From positions 2,418,001 to 2,482,000 of the forward strand of contig CANUEZ040000204.1 of the NCBI GenBank assembly GCA_948099385.1: a stretch of 64,000 nt of DNA, written 5' to 3'. Source of the DNA: Fasciola hepatica (lineage: Eukaryota > Platyhelminthes > Trematoda > Plagiorchiida > Fasciolidae). Below, piece by piece: positions 49,346 through 62,163 of this stretch. The notes under the pieces are model-generated. The model made no database searches and was not told the origin of the DNA. It saw only the letters and a list, made by a program, of their open reading frames with translations. Each line of letters begins with the position of its first letter. The first letter of the stretch is position 1. Both the position numbers and the translations under genes were made by a program.

Positions 49346-52300
49346 AGTTGTTCGATTCACAATGGTTCAACGGTTGTTGGAGTGCCCGTGGGGGCTCGGT
49401 CGATGTGCACTGCTGATGAGTCGAATCCCTTAGAGGATGAAACAGCTGTACAGTGCTTCCATGGATTTCAATGCTCAGTTGAGCGTTCAAGCTGCATGAT
49501 CGATCATATTATACAAATCTAATCTAATCTGATCTAATCTCGTACTACTAATCAATTGCACGCATAGTAAGGAAGCTGTGTAGGTTGTTCATTTGTGAAT
49601 GCGTTTGTTGTACTTACGCCCCTACAGAGAAGTCATCCATCGTAGGAGTGGATCGGTGTGCGCGAAGCTGTTTCTTACTATTCAAATTTAAAGCGAGTTT
49701 GGGAACGGTGCTATATCATGTAGTGTAGATGTTGAACAAAGCGTTGATAGCCATCCCGGATAGCCTTGTGTTGTTAAGTTGTTCGATTCACAATGGTTCA
49801 CCGGTTATTGGAGTGCCCGTGGGGGCTCGGTCGATGTGCACTGCTGATGAGTCGAGTCCCTTAGAGGATGAAACAGCTGTACAGTGCTTCCATGGATTTC
49901 AATGCTCAGTTGAGCGTTCAAGCTGCATGATCAATCATATTATACAAATCTGATCTAATCTAATCTAATCTCGTACTACTAATCAATTGCATGCATAGTA
50001 AGGAAGCTGTGCAGGTTGTTCATTTGGGAATGCGTTGGTTGTACTTAGGCCCCTACAGAGAAGTCATCCATCATAGGAGTCGATCGGTGTGCGCGAAGCT
50101 GGTTCTTACCATTCAAATTTAATACGAGTTTGGGAACGGTGCTATATCATGTAGTGTAGATGTTGAACAAAGCGTTGATAGCCATCCCGGATAGCCTTGT
50201 GTTGTTAAGTTGTTCGATTCACAATGGTTCACCTGTTGTTGGAGTGCCCGTGGTTGCTCGGTCGATGTGCACTGCTGATGAGTCGAGTCCCTTAGAGGAT
50301 GAAACAGCTGTACAGTGCTTCCATGGATTTCAATGCTCAGTTGAGCGTTCAAGTTGCTTGACGAAGTATATTCTACAAATCTAATCTGATCTAATCTCGT
50401 ACTACTAATCAATTGCATGCATAGTAAGGAAGCTGTGTAGGTTGTTCATTTGGGAATGCGTTGGTTGTACTTAGGCCCCTACAGAGAAGTCATCCATCAT
50501 AGGAGTCGATCGGTGTGCGCGAAGCTGGTTCTTACCATTCAAATTTAAAGCGAGTTTGGGAGGGCTTCTATGTCATGTAGTTTAGATTTGGAAGAAATCG
50601 TTGATAGCAATCACGGAGAATCTTGTTTTGTAAAGTTGTTCGATTCACAATGGTTCAACGGTTGTTGGAGTGCCCGTGGGGGCTCGGTCGATGTGCACTG
50701 CTGATGAGTCGAGTCCCTTAGAGGATGAAACAGCTGTACAGTGCTTCCATGGATTTCAATGCTCAGTTGACTGTTCGAGCTGCATGATCAATCATATTAT
50801 ACAAATCTAATCTAAGCTAATCTAATCTAATCTCGTACTACTAATCAATTGCATGCATAGTAAGGAAGCTGTGTAGGTTGTTCATTTGGGAATGCGTTGG
50901 TTGTACTTAGGCCCCTACAGAGAAGTCATCCATCATAGGAGTCGATCGGTGTGCGCGAAGCTGGTTCTTACTATTCAAATTTAAAGCGAGTTTGGGAACG
51001 GTGCTATATCATGTAGTGTAGATGTTGAACAAAGCGTTGATAGCCATCCCGGATAGCCTTGTGTTGTTAAGTTGTTCGATTCACAATGGTTCACCGGTTG
51101 TTGGAGTGCCCGTGGGGGCTCGGTCGATGTGCACTGCTGATGAGTCGAATCCCTTAGAGGATGAAACAGCTGTACAGTGCTTCCATGGATTTCAATGCTC
51201 AGTTGAGCGTTCAAGCTGCATGATCAATCATATTATACAAATCTGATCTAATCTGATATAATCTCGTACTACTAATCAATTGCATGCATAGTAAGGAAGC
51301 TGTGTAGGTTGTTCATTTGGGAATGCGTTGGTTGTACTTAGGCCCCTACAGAGAAGTCATCCATCATAGGAGTCGATCGGTGTGCGCGAAGCTGGTTCTT
51401 ACCATTCAAATTTGAAGCGAGTTTGGGAACGGTGCTATATCATTTAGTGTATATTTTGAACAAAGCGTTGATAGCCATCCCGGATAGCCTTGTGTTGTTA
51501 AGTTGTTCGATTCACAATGGTTCACCGGTTGTTGGAGTGCCCGTGGGGGCTCGGTCGATGTTCACTGCTGATGAGTCGAGTCCCTTAGAGGATGAAACAG
51601 CTGTACAGTGCTTCCATGGATTTCAATGCTCAGTTGAGCGTTCAAGCTGCATGCACAATCATTTTATACAATTCTAATCTAATCTAATCTAATCTAATCT
51701 CGTACTACTAATCATTTGCATGCATAGTAAGGAAGCTGTGTAGGTTGTTCATTTGGGAATGCGTTGGTTGTACTTAGGCCCCTACAGAGAAGTCATCCAT
51801 CATAGGAGTCGATCGGTGTGCGCGAAGCTGGTTCTTACCATTCAAATTTAAAGCGAGTTTGGGAACGGTGCTATATCATGTAGTGTAGATGTTGAACAAA
51901 GCGTTGAGAGCCATCCCGGATAGCCTTGTGTTGTTAAGTTGTTCGATTCACAATGGTTCACCGGTTGTTGGAGTGCCCGTGGGGGCTCGGTCGATGTGCA
52001 CTGCTGATGAGTCGAGTCCCTTAGAGGATGAAACAGCTGTACAGTGCTTCCATGGATTTCAATGCTCAGTTGAGCGTTCAAGCTGCATGATCAATCATAT
52101 TATACAAATCTAATCTTATCTAATCTAATCTAATCTCGTACTAATAATCAATTGCATGCATAGTAAGGAAGCTGTGTAGGTTGTTCATTTGGGAATGCGT
52201 TGGTTGTACTTAGGCCCCTACAGAGAAGTCATCCATCATAGGAGTCGATCGGTGTTCGCGAAGCTGGTTCTTACCATTCAAATTTAAAGCGAGTTTGGGA

Positions 52301-53300
52301 ACGGTGCTATATCATTTAGTGTAGATTTTGAACAAAGCGTTGATAGCCATCCCGGATAGCCTTGTGTTGTTAAGTTGTTCGATTCACAATGGTTCACCGG
52401 TTGTTGGAGTGCCCGTGGGGGCTCGGTCGATGTGCACTGCTGATGAGTCGAGTCCCTTAGAGGATGAAACAGCTGTACAGTGCTTCCATGGATTTCAATG
52501 CTCAGTTGAGCGTTCAAGTTGCATGATCAATCATATTATACAAATCTAATCTAAGCTAATCTAATCTAATCTCGTACTACTAATCAATTGCATGCATAGT
52601 AAGGAAGCTGTGTAGGTTGTTCCTTTGGAAATGCGTTGGTTGTACTTGGGCCCCTACAGAGAAGTCATCCATCATAGGAGTCGATCGGTGTGCGCGAAGC
52701 TGGTTCTTACCATTCAAATTTGAAGCGAGTTTGGGAAGGGTGCTATATCATGTAGTGTAGATGTTGAACAAAGCGTTGATAGCCATCTCGGATAGCCTTG
52801 TGTTGTTAAGTTGTTCGATTCACAATGGTTCACCAGTTGTTGGAGTGCCCGTGGGGCCTCGGTCGATGTGCACTGCTGATGAGTCGAGTCCCTTAGAGGA
52901 TGAAACAGCTGTACAGTGCTTCCATGGATTTCAATGCTCAGTTGAGCGTTCAAGCTGCATGATCAATCATATTATACAAATCTAATCTAATCTAATCTAA
53001 TCTCGTACTACTAATCAATTGCATGCATAGTAAGGAAGCTGTGTAGGTTGTTCATTTGGGAATGCGTTGGTTGTACTTAGGCCCCTACAGAGCAGTCATC
53101 CATCATAGGAGTCGATCGGTGTGCGCGAAGCTGGTTCTTACCATTCAAATTTGAAGCGAGTTTGGGAAGTGTGCTCTATCATGTAGTGTAGATGTGGAAG
53201 AAATCGTTGATAGCAATCACGGATAGCTTTGTGTTGTTAAGTTGTTCGATTCACAATGGTTCACCGGTTGTTGGAGTGCCCATGGAGGCTCGGTCGATGT

Positions 53301-53350
53301 GCACTGCTGATGAGTCGAGTCCGAACAAGGATGAAACAGCTGTACAGTGC
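53301..53350 (+). ncRNA. Hammerhead with GAACAA loop in a TGGAAGAAATCG monomer
   Basis: Stem I, core and GUA are intact. The loop type is combined here with the right-side variant upstream segment, showing that the two blocks assort independently. Confidence 0.85.
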
Positions 53351-54598
53351 TTCCATGGATTTCAATGCTCAGTTGAGCGTTCAAGCTGCATGATCAATCA
53401 TATTATACAAATCTGATCTAATCTAATCTAATCTCGTACTACTAATCAATTGCATGCATAGTAAGGAAGCTGTGTAGGTTGTTCATTTGGGAATGCGTTG
53501 GTTGTACTTAGGCCCCTACAGAGAAGTCATCCATCATAGGAGTCGATCGGTGTGCGCGACGCTGGTTCTTACCATTCAAATTTGAAGCGAGTTTGGGAAG
53601 GGTGCTATATCATGTAGTGTAGATGTTGAGCAAAGCGTTGAGAGCCATCCCGGATAGCCTTGTGTTGTTAAGTTGTTCGATTCACAATGGTTCACCGGTT
53701 GTTGGAGTGCCCGTGGGGGCTCGGTCGATGTGCACTGCTGATGAGTCGAGTCCCTTAGAGGATGAAACAGCTGTAAAGTGCTTCCATGGATTTCAATGCT
53801 CAGTTGAGCGTGCAAGCTGCATGATCAATCATATTATACAAATCTAATCTAAGCTAATCTAATCTAATCTCGTACTACTAATCAATTGCATGCATAGTAA
53901 GGAAGCTGTGTAGGTTGTTCATTTGGGAATGCGTTGGTTGTACTTAGGCCCCTACAGAGAAGTCATCCATCATAGGAGTCGATCGGTGTGCGCGAAGCTG
54001 GTTCTTACCATTCAAATTTAAAGCGAGTTTGGGAAGGGTGCTATATCATGTAGTGTAGATGTTGAACAAAGCGTTTAGAGCCATCCCGGATAGCCTTGTG
54101 TTGTTAAGTTGTTCGATTCACAATGGTTCACCGGTTGTTGGAGTGCCCGTGGGGGCTCGGTCGATGTGCACTGCTGATGAGTCGAGTCCCTTAGAGGATG
54201 AAACAGCTGTACAGTGCTTCCATGGATTTCAATGCTCAGTTGAGCGTTCAAGCTGCATGATCAATCATATTATACAAATCTAATCTAATCTGATCTAATC
54301 TCGTACTACTAATCAATTGCATGCATAGTAAGGAAGCTGTGTAGGTTGTTCATTTGGGAATGCGTTGGTTGTACATAGGCCCCTACAGAGAAGTCATCCA
54401 TCATAGGAGTCGATCGGTGTGCGCGAAGCTGGTTCTTACCATTCAAATTTGAAGCGAGTTTGGGAAGGGTGCTATATCATGTAGTTTAGATGTGGAAGAA
54501 ATCGTTGATAGCAATCACGGATAGCCTTGTGTTGTTAAGTTGTTCGATTCACAATGGTTCACCGGTTGTTGGAGTGCCCGTGGGGGCTCGGTCGATGT

Positions 54599-54648
54599 GC
54601 ACTGCTGACGAGTCGAGTCCCTTAGAGGATGAAACAGCTGTACAGTGC
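54599..54648 (+). ncRNA. Hammerhead with CUGACGA core (position 7 change)
   Basis: U7 is C. Position 7 is the one base in the first core strand that tolerates any nucleotide in known hammerheads, so this copy should still be active. Everything else in the motif is standard. Confidence 0.83.
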
Positions 54649-56329
54649 TTCCATGGATTTCAATGCTCAGTTGAGCGTTCAAGCTGCATGATCAATCATA
54701 TTATACAAATCTAATCTAAGCTAATCTAATCTCGTACTACTAATCAATTGCATGCATAGTAAGGAAGCTGTGTAGGTTGTTCATTTGTGAATGCGTTGGT
54801 TGTACTTAGGCCCCTACAGAGAAGTCATCCATCATAGGAGTCGATCGGTGTGCGCGAAGCTGGTTCTTACCATTCAAATTTAAAGCGAGTTTGGGAACGG
54901 TGCTATATCATGTAGTGTAGATGTTGAACAAAGCGTTGATAGAAATCACGGATAGCCTTGTGTTGTTAAGTTGTTCGATTCACAATGGTTCACCGGTTGT
55001 TGGAGTGCCCGTTGGTTTGTCGGTCGATTTGCACTGCTGATGAGTCGAGTCCCTTAGAGGATGAAACAGCTGTACAGTGCTTCCACGGATTTCAATGCTC
55101 AGTTGAGCGTTCAAGCTGCATGATCAATCATATTATACAAATCTAATCTAATCTGATCTAATCTCGTACTATTAAACAATTGCATGCATAGTAAGGAAGC
55201 TGTGTAGGTTGTTCATTTGGGAATGCGTTGGTTGTACTTAGGCCCTTACAGAGAATTCATCCATCACAGGAGTCGATCGGTGTGAGCGAAGCAGGTTCTT
55301 ACCATTCAAATTTAAAGCGAGTTTGGGAACGGTGCTATATCATGTAGTTTAGATGTGGAAGAAATCGTTGATAGCAATCACGGATAGCCTTGTGTTGTTA
55401 AGTTGTTCGATTCACAATGGTTCACCGGTTGTTGGAGTGCCCGTGTGTTTGTCGGTCGATGTGCACTGCTGATGAGTCGAGTCCCTTAGAGGATGAAACA
55501 GCTGTACAGTGCTTCCATGGATTTCAATGCTCAGTTGAGCGTTCAAGCTGCATGATCAATCATATTATACAAATCTAATCTAATCTAATCTAATCTCGTA
55601 CTACTAATCAATTGCATGCATAGTAAGGAAGCTGTGTAGGTTGTTCATTTGGGAATGCGTTGGTTGTACTTAGGCCCCTACAGAGAAGTCATCCATCATA
55701 GGAGTCGATCGGTGTGCGCGAAGCTGGTTCTTACCATTCAAATTTAAAGCGAGTTTGGGAACGGTGCTATATCATGTAGTTTATATGTTGAACAAAGCGT
55801 TGATAGCCATCCCGGATAGCCTTGTGTTGTTAAGTTGTTCGATTCACAATGGTTCACCGGTTGTTGGAGTGCCCGTGGGGGCTCGGTCGATGTGCACTGC
55901 TGATGAGTCGAGTCCCTTAGAGGATGAAACAGCTGTACAGTGCTTCCATGGATTTCAATGCTCATTTGAGCGTTCAAGCTGCATGATCAATCATGTTATA
56001 CAAATCTAATCTAATCTTATCTAATCTAATCTCGTACTACTAATCAATTGCATGCATAGTAAGGAAGCTGTGTAGGTTGTTCATTTGGGAATGCGTTGGT
56101 TGTACTTAGGCCCCTACAGAGAAGTCATCCATCATAGGAGTCGATCGGTGTGCGCGAAGCTGGTTCTTACCATTCACATTTGAAGCGAGTTTGGGAAGGG
56201 TGCTATATCATGTAGTGTAGATGTTGAACAAAGCGTTGAGAGCCATCCCGGATAGCCTTGTGTTGTTAATTTGATCGATTCACAATGGTTCACCGGTTGT
56301 TGGAGTGCCCGTGGGGGCTCGGTCGATGT

Positions 56330-56379
56330 GCAGTGCTGATGAGTCGAGTCCGAACAAGGATGAAACAGCTGTACAGTGC
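56330..56379 (+). ncRNA. Hammerhead with GAACAA loop and GCAGUG stem I
   Basis: Identical ribozyme haplotype to that at 32578, 23.8 kb away. The upstream region has TTAATTTGATCG, a half-way form of the altered B-box subfamily. Confidence 0.82.
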
Positions 56380-58705
56380 TTCCATGGATTTCAATGCTCA
56401 GTTGAGCGTTCAAGCTGCATGATCAACCATATTATACAATTCTAATCTAAGCTAATCTAATCTAATCTCGTACTACTAATCAATTGCATGCATAGTAAGG
56501 AAGCTGTGTAGGTTGTTCATTTGGGAATGCGTTGGTTGTACTTAGGCCCCTACAGAGAAGTCATCCATCATAGGAGTCGATCGGTGTGCGCGAAGCTGGT
56601 TCTTACCATTCAAATTTGAAGCGAGTTTGGGAACGGTGCTATATCATGTAGTGTAGATGTTGAACAAAGAGTTGATAGCCATCCCGGATAGCATTGTGTT
56701 GTTAAGTTGTTCGATTCGCAATGGTTCACCGGTTGTTGGAGTGCCCGTGGTTGCTCGGTTGATGTGCACTGCTGATGAGTCGAGTCCCTTAGAGGATGAA
56801 ACAGCTGTACAGTGCTTCCATGGATTTCAATGCTCAGTTGAGCGTTCAAGCTGCATGATCAACCATATTATACAATTCTAATCTAAGCTAATCTAATCTA
56901 ATCTCGTACTACTAATCAATTGCATGCATAGTAAGGAAGCTGTGTAGGTTGTTCATTTGGGAATGCGTTGGTTGTACTTAGGCCCCTACAGAGAAGTCAT
57001 CCATCATAGGAGTCGATCGGTGTGCGCGAAGCTGGTTCTTACCATTCAAATTTAAAGCGAGTTTGGGAACGGTGCTATATCCTGTAGTTTAGATGTTGAA
57101 CAAAGAGTTGAGAGCCATCCCGGATAGCCTTGTGTTGTTAAATTGTTCGATTCACAATGGTTCACCGGTTGTTGGAGTGCCCGTGGGGGCTCGGTCGATG
57201 TGCACTGCTGATGAGTCGAATCCCTTAGAGAATGAAACAGCTGTACAGTGCTTCCATGGATTTCAATGCTCAGTTGAGCGTTCAAGCTGCATGATCAATC
57301 ATGTTATACAAATCTAATCTAATCTAATCTAATCTCGTACTACTTATCAATTGCATGCATAGTAAGGAAGCTGTGTAGGTTGTTCATTTTGAATGCGTTG
57401 GTTGTACTGAGGCCCCTACAGAGAAGTCATCCATCATAGGAGTCGATCGGTGTGCGCGAAGCTGGTTCTTACCATTCAAATTTAAAGCGAGTTTGGGAAC
57501 GGTGCTATATCATGGTGTGTAGATATTGAACAAAGCGTTGATAGCCATCCCGGATAGCCTTGTGTTGTTAAGTTGTTCGATTCACAATGGTTCACCGGTT
57601 GTTGGAGTGCCCGTGGTTGCTCGGTCGATGTGCACTGCTGATGAGTCGAGTCCCTTAGAGGATGAAACAGCTGTACAGTGCTTCCATGGATTTCAATGCT
57701 CAGTTGAGCGTTCAAGCTGCATGATCAATCATATTATACAAATCTAATCTAATCTAATCTAATCTCGTACTACTAATCAATTGCATGCATAGTAAGGAAG
57801 CTGTGTAGGTTGTTCATTTGGGAATGCGTTGGTTGTACTTAGGCCCCTACAGAGAAGTCATCCATCATAGGAGTCGATCGGTGTGCGCGACGCTGGTTCT
57901 TACCATTCAAATTAAAAGCGAGTTTGGGAACGGTGCTATATCATGTAGTGTAGATGTGGAAGAAATCGTTGATAGCAATCACGGATAGCCTTGTGTTGTT
58001 AAGTTGTTCGATTCACAATGGTTCACCGGTTGTTGGAGTGCCCATGGGGGCTCGGTCGATGTGCACTGCTGATGAGTCGAGTCCCTTAGAGGATGAAACA
58101 GCTGTACAGTGCTTCCATGGATTTCAATGCTCAGTTGAGCGTTCAAGCTGCATGATCAATCATATTATACAAATCTAATCTAATCTGATCTAATCTCGTA
58201 CTACTAATCAATTGCATGCATAGTAAGGAAGCTGTGTAGGTTGTTCATTTGGGAATGCGTTGGTTGTACTTAGGCCCCTACAGAGAAGTCATCCATCATA
58301 AGAGTCGATCGGTGTTCGCGAAGCTGGTTCTTACCATTCAAATTTAAAGCGAGTTTGGGAAGGGTGCTATATCATGTAGTGTAGATTTTGAACAAAGCGT
58401 TGAGAGCCATCCCGGATAGCCTTGTGTTGTTAAGTTGTTCGATTCACAATGGTTCACCGATTGTTGGAGTGCCCGTGGGGGCTCGGTCGATGTGCACTGC
58501 TGATGAGTCGAGACCCTTAGAGGATGAAACAGCTGTACAGTGCTTCCATGGATTTCAATGCTCAGTTGAGCGTTCAAGCTGCATGATCAATCATGTTATA
58601 CAAATCTAATCTAATCTGATCTAATCTCGTACTACTAATCAATTGCATGCATAGTAAGGAAGCTGTGTAGGTTGTTCATTTGGGAATGCGTTGGTTGTAC
58701 TTAGG

Positions 58706-60434
58706 CCCCTACAGAGAAGTCATCCATCATAGGAGTCGATCGGTGTGCGCGAAGCTGGTTCTTACCATTCAAATTTAAAGCGAGTTTGGGAACGGTGCTA
58801 TATCATGTATTGTAGTTGTTGAACAAAGCGTTGATAGCCATCCCGGATAGCCTTGTGTTGTTAAGTTGTTCGATTCACAATGGTTCACCGGTTGTTGGAG
58901 TGCCCGTGGTTGCTCGGTCGATGTGCACTGCTGATGAGTCGAATCCCTTAGAGGATGAAACAGCTGTACAGTGCTCCCATGTATTTCAATGCTCAGTTGA
59001 GCGTTCAAGCTGCATGATCAATCATATTATACAAATCTAATCTAATCTAATCTAATCTAATCTCGTACTACTAATCAATTGCATGCATAGTATAGAAGCT
59101 GTGTAGGTTGTGCATTTGGGAATGCGTTGGTTGTACTTAGGCCCCTACAGAGAAGTCATCCATCATAGGAGTCGATCGGTGTGCGCGAAGCTGGTTCCTA
59201 CCATTCAAATTTAAAGCGAGTTTGGGAACGGTGCTATATCATGTAGTGTAGATGTTGAACAAAGCGTTGATAGCCATCCCGGATAGCCTTGTGTTGTTAA
59301 GTTGTTCGATTCACAATGGTTCACCGGTTGTTGGAGTGCCCGTGGTTGCTCGGTCGATGTGCACTGCTGATGAGTCGAGTCCCTTAGATGATGAAACAGC
59401 TGTATAGTGCTTCCATGGATTTCAATGCTCAGTTGAGCGTTCGAGCTGCATGATCAATCATATTATGCAAATCTAATCTAATCTAATCTAATCTCGTACT
59501 ACTAATCAATTGCATGCATAGTAAGGAAGCTGTGTAGGTTGTTCATTTGGGAATGCGTTGGTTGTACTTAGGCCCCTACAGAGAAGTCATCCATCATAGG
59601 AGTCGATCGGTGTGCGCGAAGCTGGTTCTTACCATTCAAATTTAAAGCGAGTTTGGGAACGGTGCTATATCATGTATTGTAGTTGTTGAACAAAGCGTTG
59701 ATAGCCATCCCGGATAGCCTTGTGTTGTTAAGTTGTTCGATTCACAATGGTTCACCGGTTGTTGGAGTGCCCGTGGTTGCTCGGTCGATGTGCACTGCTG
59801 ATGAGTCGAATCCCTTAGAGGATGAAACAGCTGTACAGTGCTCCCATGGATTTCAATGCTCAGTTGAGCGTTCAAGCTGCATGATCAATCATATTATACA
59901 AATCTAATCTAATCTAATCTAATCTCGTACTACTAATCAATTGCATGCATTGTAAGGAAGCTGTGTAGGTTGTGCATTTGGGAATGCGTTGGTTGTACTT
60001 AGGCCCCTACAGAGAAGTCATCCATCATAGGAGTCGATCGGTGTGCGCGAAGCTGGTTCCTACCATTCAAATTTAAAGCGAGTTTGGGAACGGTGCTATA
60101 TCATGTAGTGTAGATGTTGAACAAAGCGTTGATAGCCATCCCGGATAGCCTTGTGTTGTTAAGTTGTTCGATTCACAATGGTTCACCGGTTGTTGGAGTG
60201 CCCGTGGTTGCTCGGTCGATGTGCACTGCTGATGAGTCGAGTCCCTTAGATGATGAAACAGCTGTATAGTGCTTCCATGGATTTCAATGCTCAGTTGAGC
60301 GTTCGAGCTGCATGATCAATCATATTATGCAAATCTAATCTAATCTAATCTAATCTCGTACTACTAATCAATTGCATGCATAGTAAGGAAGCTGTGTAGG
60401 TTGTTCATTTGGGAATGCGTTGGTTGTACTTAGG
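58706..60434 (+). repeat. Dimer duplication (867 + 862 bp), monomers 137-138 and 139-140
   Basis: Monomers 137 and 139 share GTATTGTAGTTGTTG and GTGCTCCCATG; monomers 138 and 140 share GGTTCCTACC, TTAGATGATG, CTGTATAGTG and ATTATGCAAATC. The 5-bp difference is one pentamer. All these markers are rare elsewhere, so this is a recent duplication. Confidence 0.88.
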
Positions 60435-61515
60435 CCCCTACAGAGAAGTCATCCATCATAGGAGTCGATCGGTGTGCGCGAAGCTGGTTCTTACCATTCA
60501 AATTTAAAGCGAGTTTGGGAAGGGTGCTATATCATGTAGTGTAGATGTTGAACAAAGCGTTGATAGCCATCCCGGATAGCCTTGTGTTGTTAAATTGTTC
60601 GATTCACAATGGTTCACCGGTTGTTGGAGTGCCCATGGTTGCTCGGTCGATGTGCACTGCTGATGAGTCGAGTCCCTTAGAGGATGAAACAGCTGTACAG
60701 TGCTTCCATGGATTTCAATGCTCAGTTGAGCGTTCAAGCTGCATGATCAATCATATTATACAAATCTAATCTAATCTGATCTAATCTCGTACTACTAATC
60801 AATTGCATGCATAGTAAGGAAGCTGTGTAGGTTGTTCATTTGGGAATGCGTTGGTTGTACTTAGGCCCCTACAGAGAAGTCATCCATCATAGGAGTCGAT
60901 CGGTGTGCGCGAAGCTGGTTCTTACCATTCAAATTTAAAGCGAGTTTGGGAACGGTGCTATATCATGTAGTGCAGATGTATAAGAAATCGTTGACAGCTA
61001 TCGCGGATAGCCTTGTGTTGTTAAGTTGTTCGATTCACAATGGTTCACCGGTTGTTGGAGTGCCCGTGGGGGCTCGGTCGATGTGCACTGCTGATGAGTC
61101 GAATCCCTTAGATGATGAAACAGCTGTACAGTGCTCCCATGGATTTCAATGCTCAGTTGAGCGTTCAAGCTGCATGATCAATCATATTATACAAATCTAA
61201 TCTAATCTAATCTAATCTCGTACTACTAATCAATTGCATGCATAGTAAGGAAGCTGTGTAGTTTGTTCATTTGGGAATGCGTTGGTTGTACTTAGGCCCC
61301 TACAGAGAAGTCATCCATCATAGGAGTCGATCGGTGTGCGCGAAGCTGGTTCTTACCATTCAAATTTGAAGCGAGTTTGGGAACGGTGCTATATCATGTA
61401 TTGTAGATGTGGAAGAAATCGTTGATAGCCATCCCGGATAGCCTTGTGTTGTTAAGTTGTTCGATTCACAATGGTTCACCGGTTGTTGGAGTGCCCGTGG
61501 TTGCTCGGTCGATGT

Positions 61516-61565
61516 GCACTGCTGCTGAGTCGAATCCCTTAGATGATGAAACAGCTGTGCAGTGC
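61516..61565 (+). ncRNA. Hammerhead with A6 and A17 mutations, inactive
   Basis: The first core strand is CUGCUGA (A6 at 61525 is C) and the cleavage triplet is GUG (61559 is G), which breaks the NUH rule. Both changes are individually damaging. Stem I and GAAA remain. Confidence 0.88.
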
Positions 61566-62163
61566 TTCCATGGATTTCAATGCTCAGTTGAGCGTTCAAG
61601 CTGCATGATCAATCATATTATACAAATCTAATCTAAGCTAATCTAATCTAATCTCGTACTACTAATCAATTGCATGCATAGTAAGGAAGCTGTGTAGGTT
61701 GTTCATTTGTGAATGCGTTGGTTGTACTTAGGCCCCTACAGAGAAGTCATCCATCATAGGAGTCGATCGGTGTGCGCGAAGCTGGTTCTTACCATTCAAA
61801 TTTAAAGCGAGTTTGGGAACGGTGCTATATCGTGTAGTGTAGAACTGGAAGAAATCGTTGATAGCAATCACGGATAGCCTTGTGTTGTTAAATTGTTCGA
61901 TTCACAATGGTTCACCGGTTGTTGGAGTGCCCGTGGGGGCTCGGTCGATGTGCACTGCTGATGAGTCGAATCCCTTAGATGATGAAACAGCTGTACAGTT
62001 CTTCCATGGATTTCAATGCTCAGTTGAGCGTTCAAGCTGCATGATCAATCATACTATACAAATCTAATCTAATCTAATCTAATCTCGTACTACTTATCAA
62101 TTGCATGCGTAGTAAGGAAGCTGTGTAGGTTGTTCATTTGGGAATGCGTTTGTTGTACTTAGG

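Larger units (their letters stand above)
47894..58705 (+). repeat. Monomers 112-136: ribozyme positions; first part of the diverged right side
   Basis: Hammerheads start at 48113, 48544, 48976, 49407, 49838, 50269, 50695, 51131, 51562, 51998, 52434, 52870, 53301, 53732, 54168, 54599, 55031, 55463, 55894, 56330, 56766, 57202, 57632, 58063 and 58494. Monomer 113 has one extra base before stem II (GAGTTCCC). Monomers 115, 118, 124, 127, 129 and 135 carry the TGGAAGAAATCG variant upstream of the B box. Monomers 115, 119 and 133 have TCGAATCCC. Monomers 124 and 131 have the GAACAA loop; 125 has AAGUGC after the cleavage site; 127 has CUGACGA, a change at the tolerant core position 7. Monomers 128 and 129 have GTTTGTCGG in place of GGGCTCGG before stem I. 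Confidence 0.92.
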
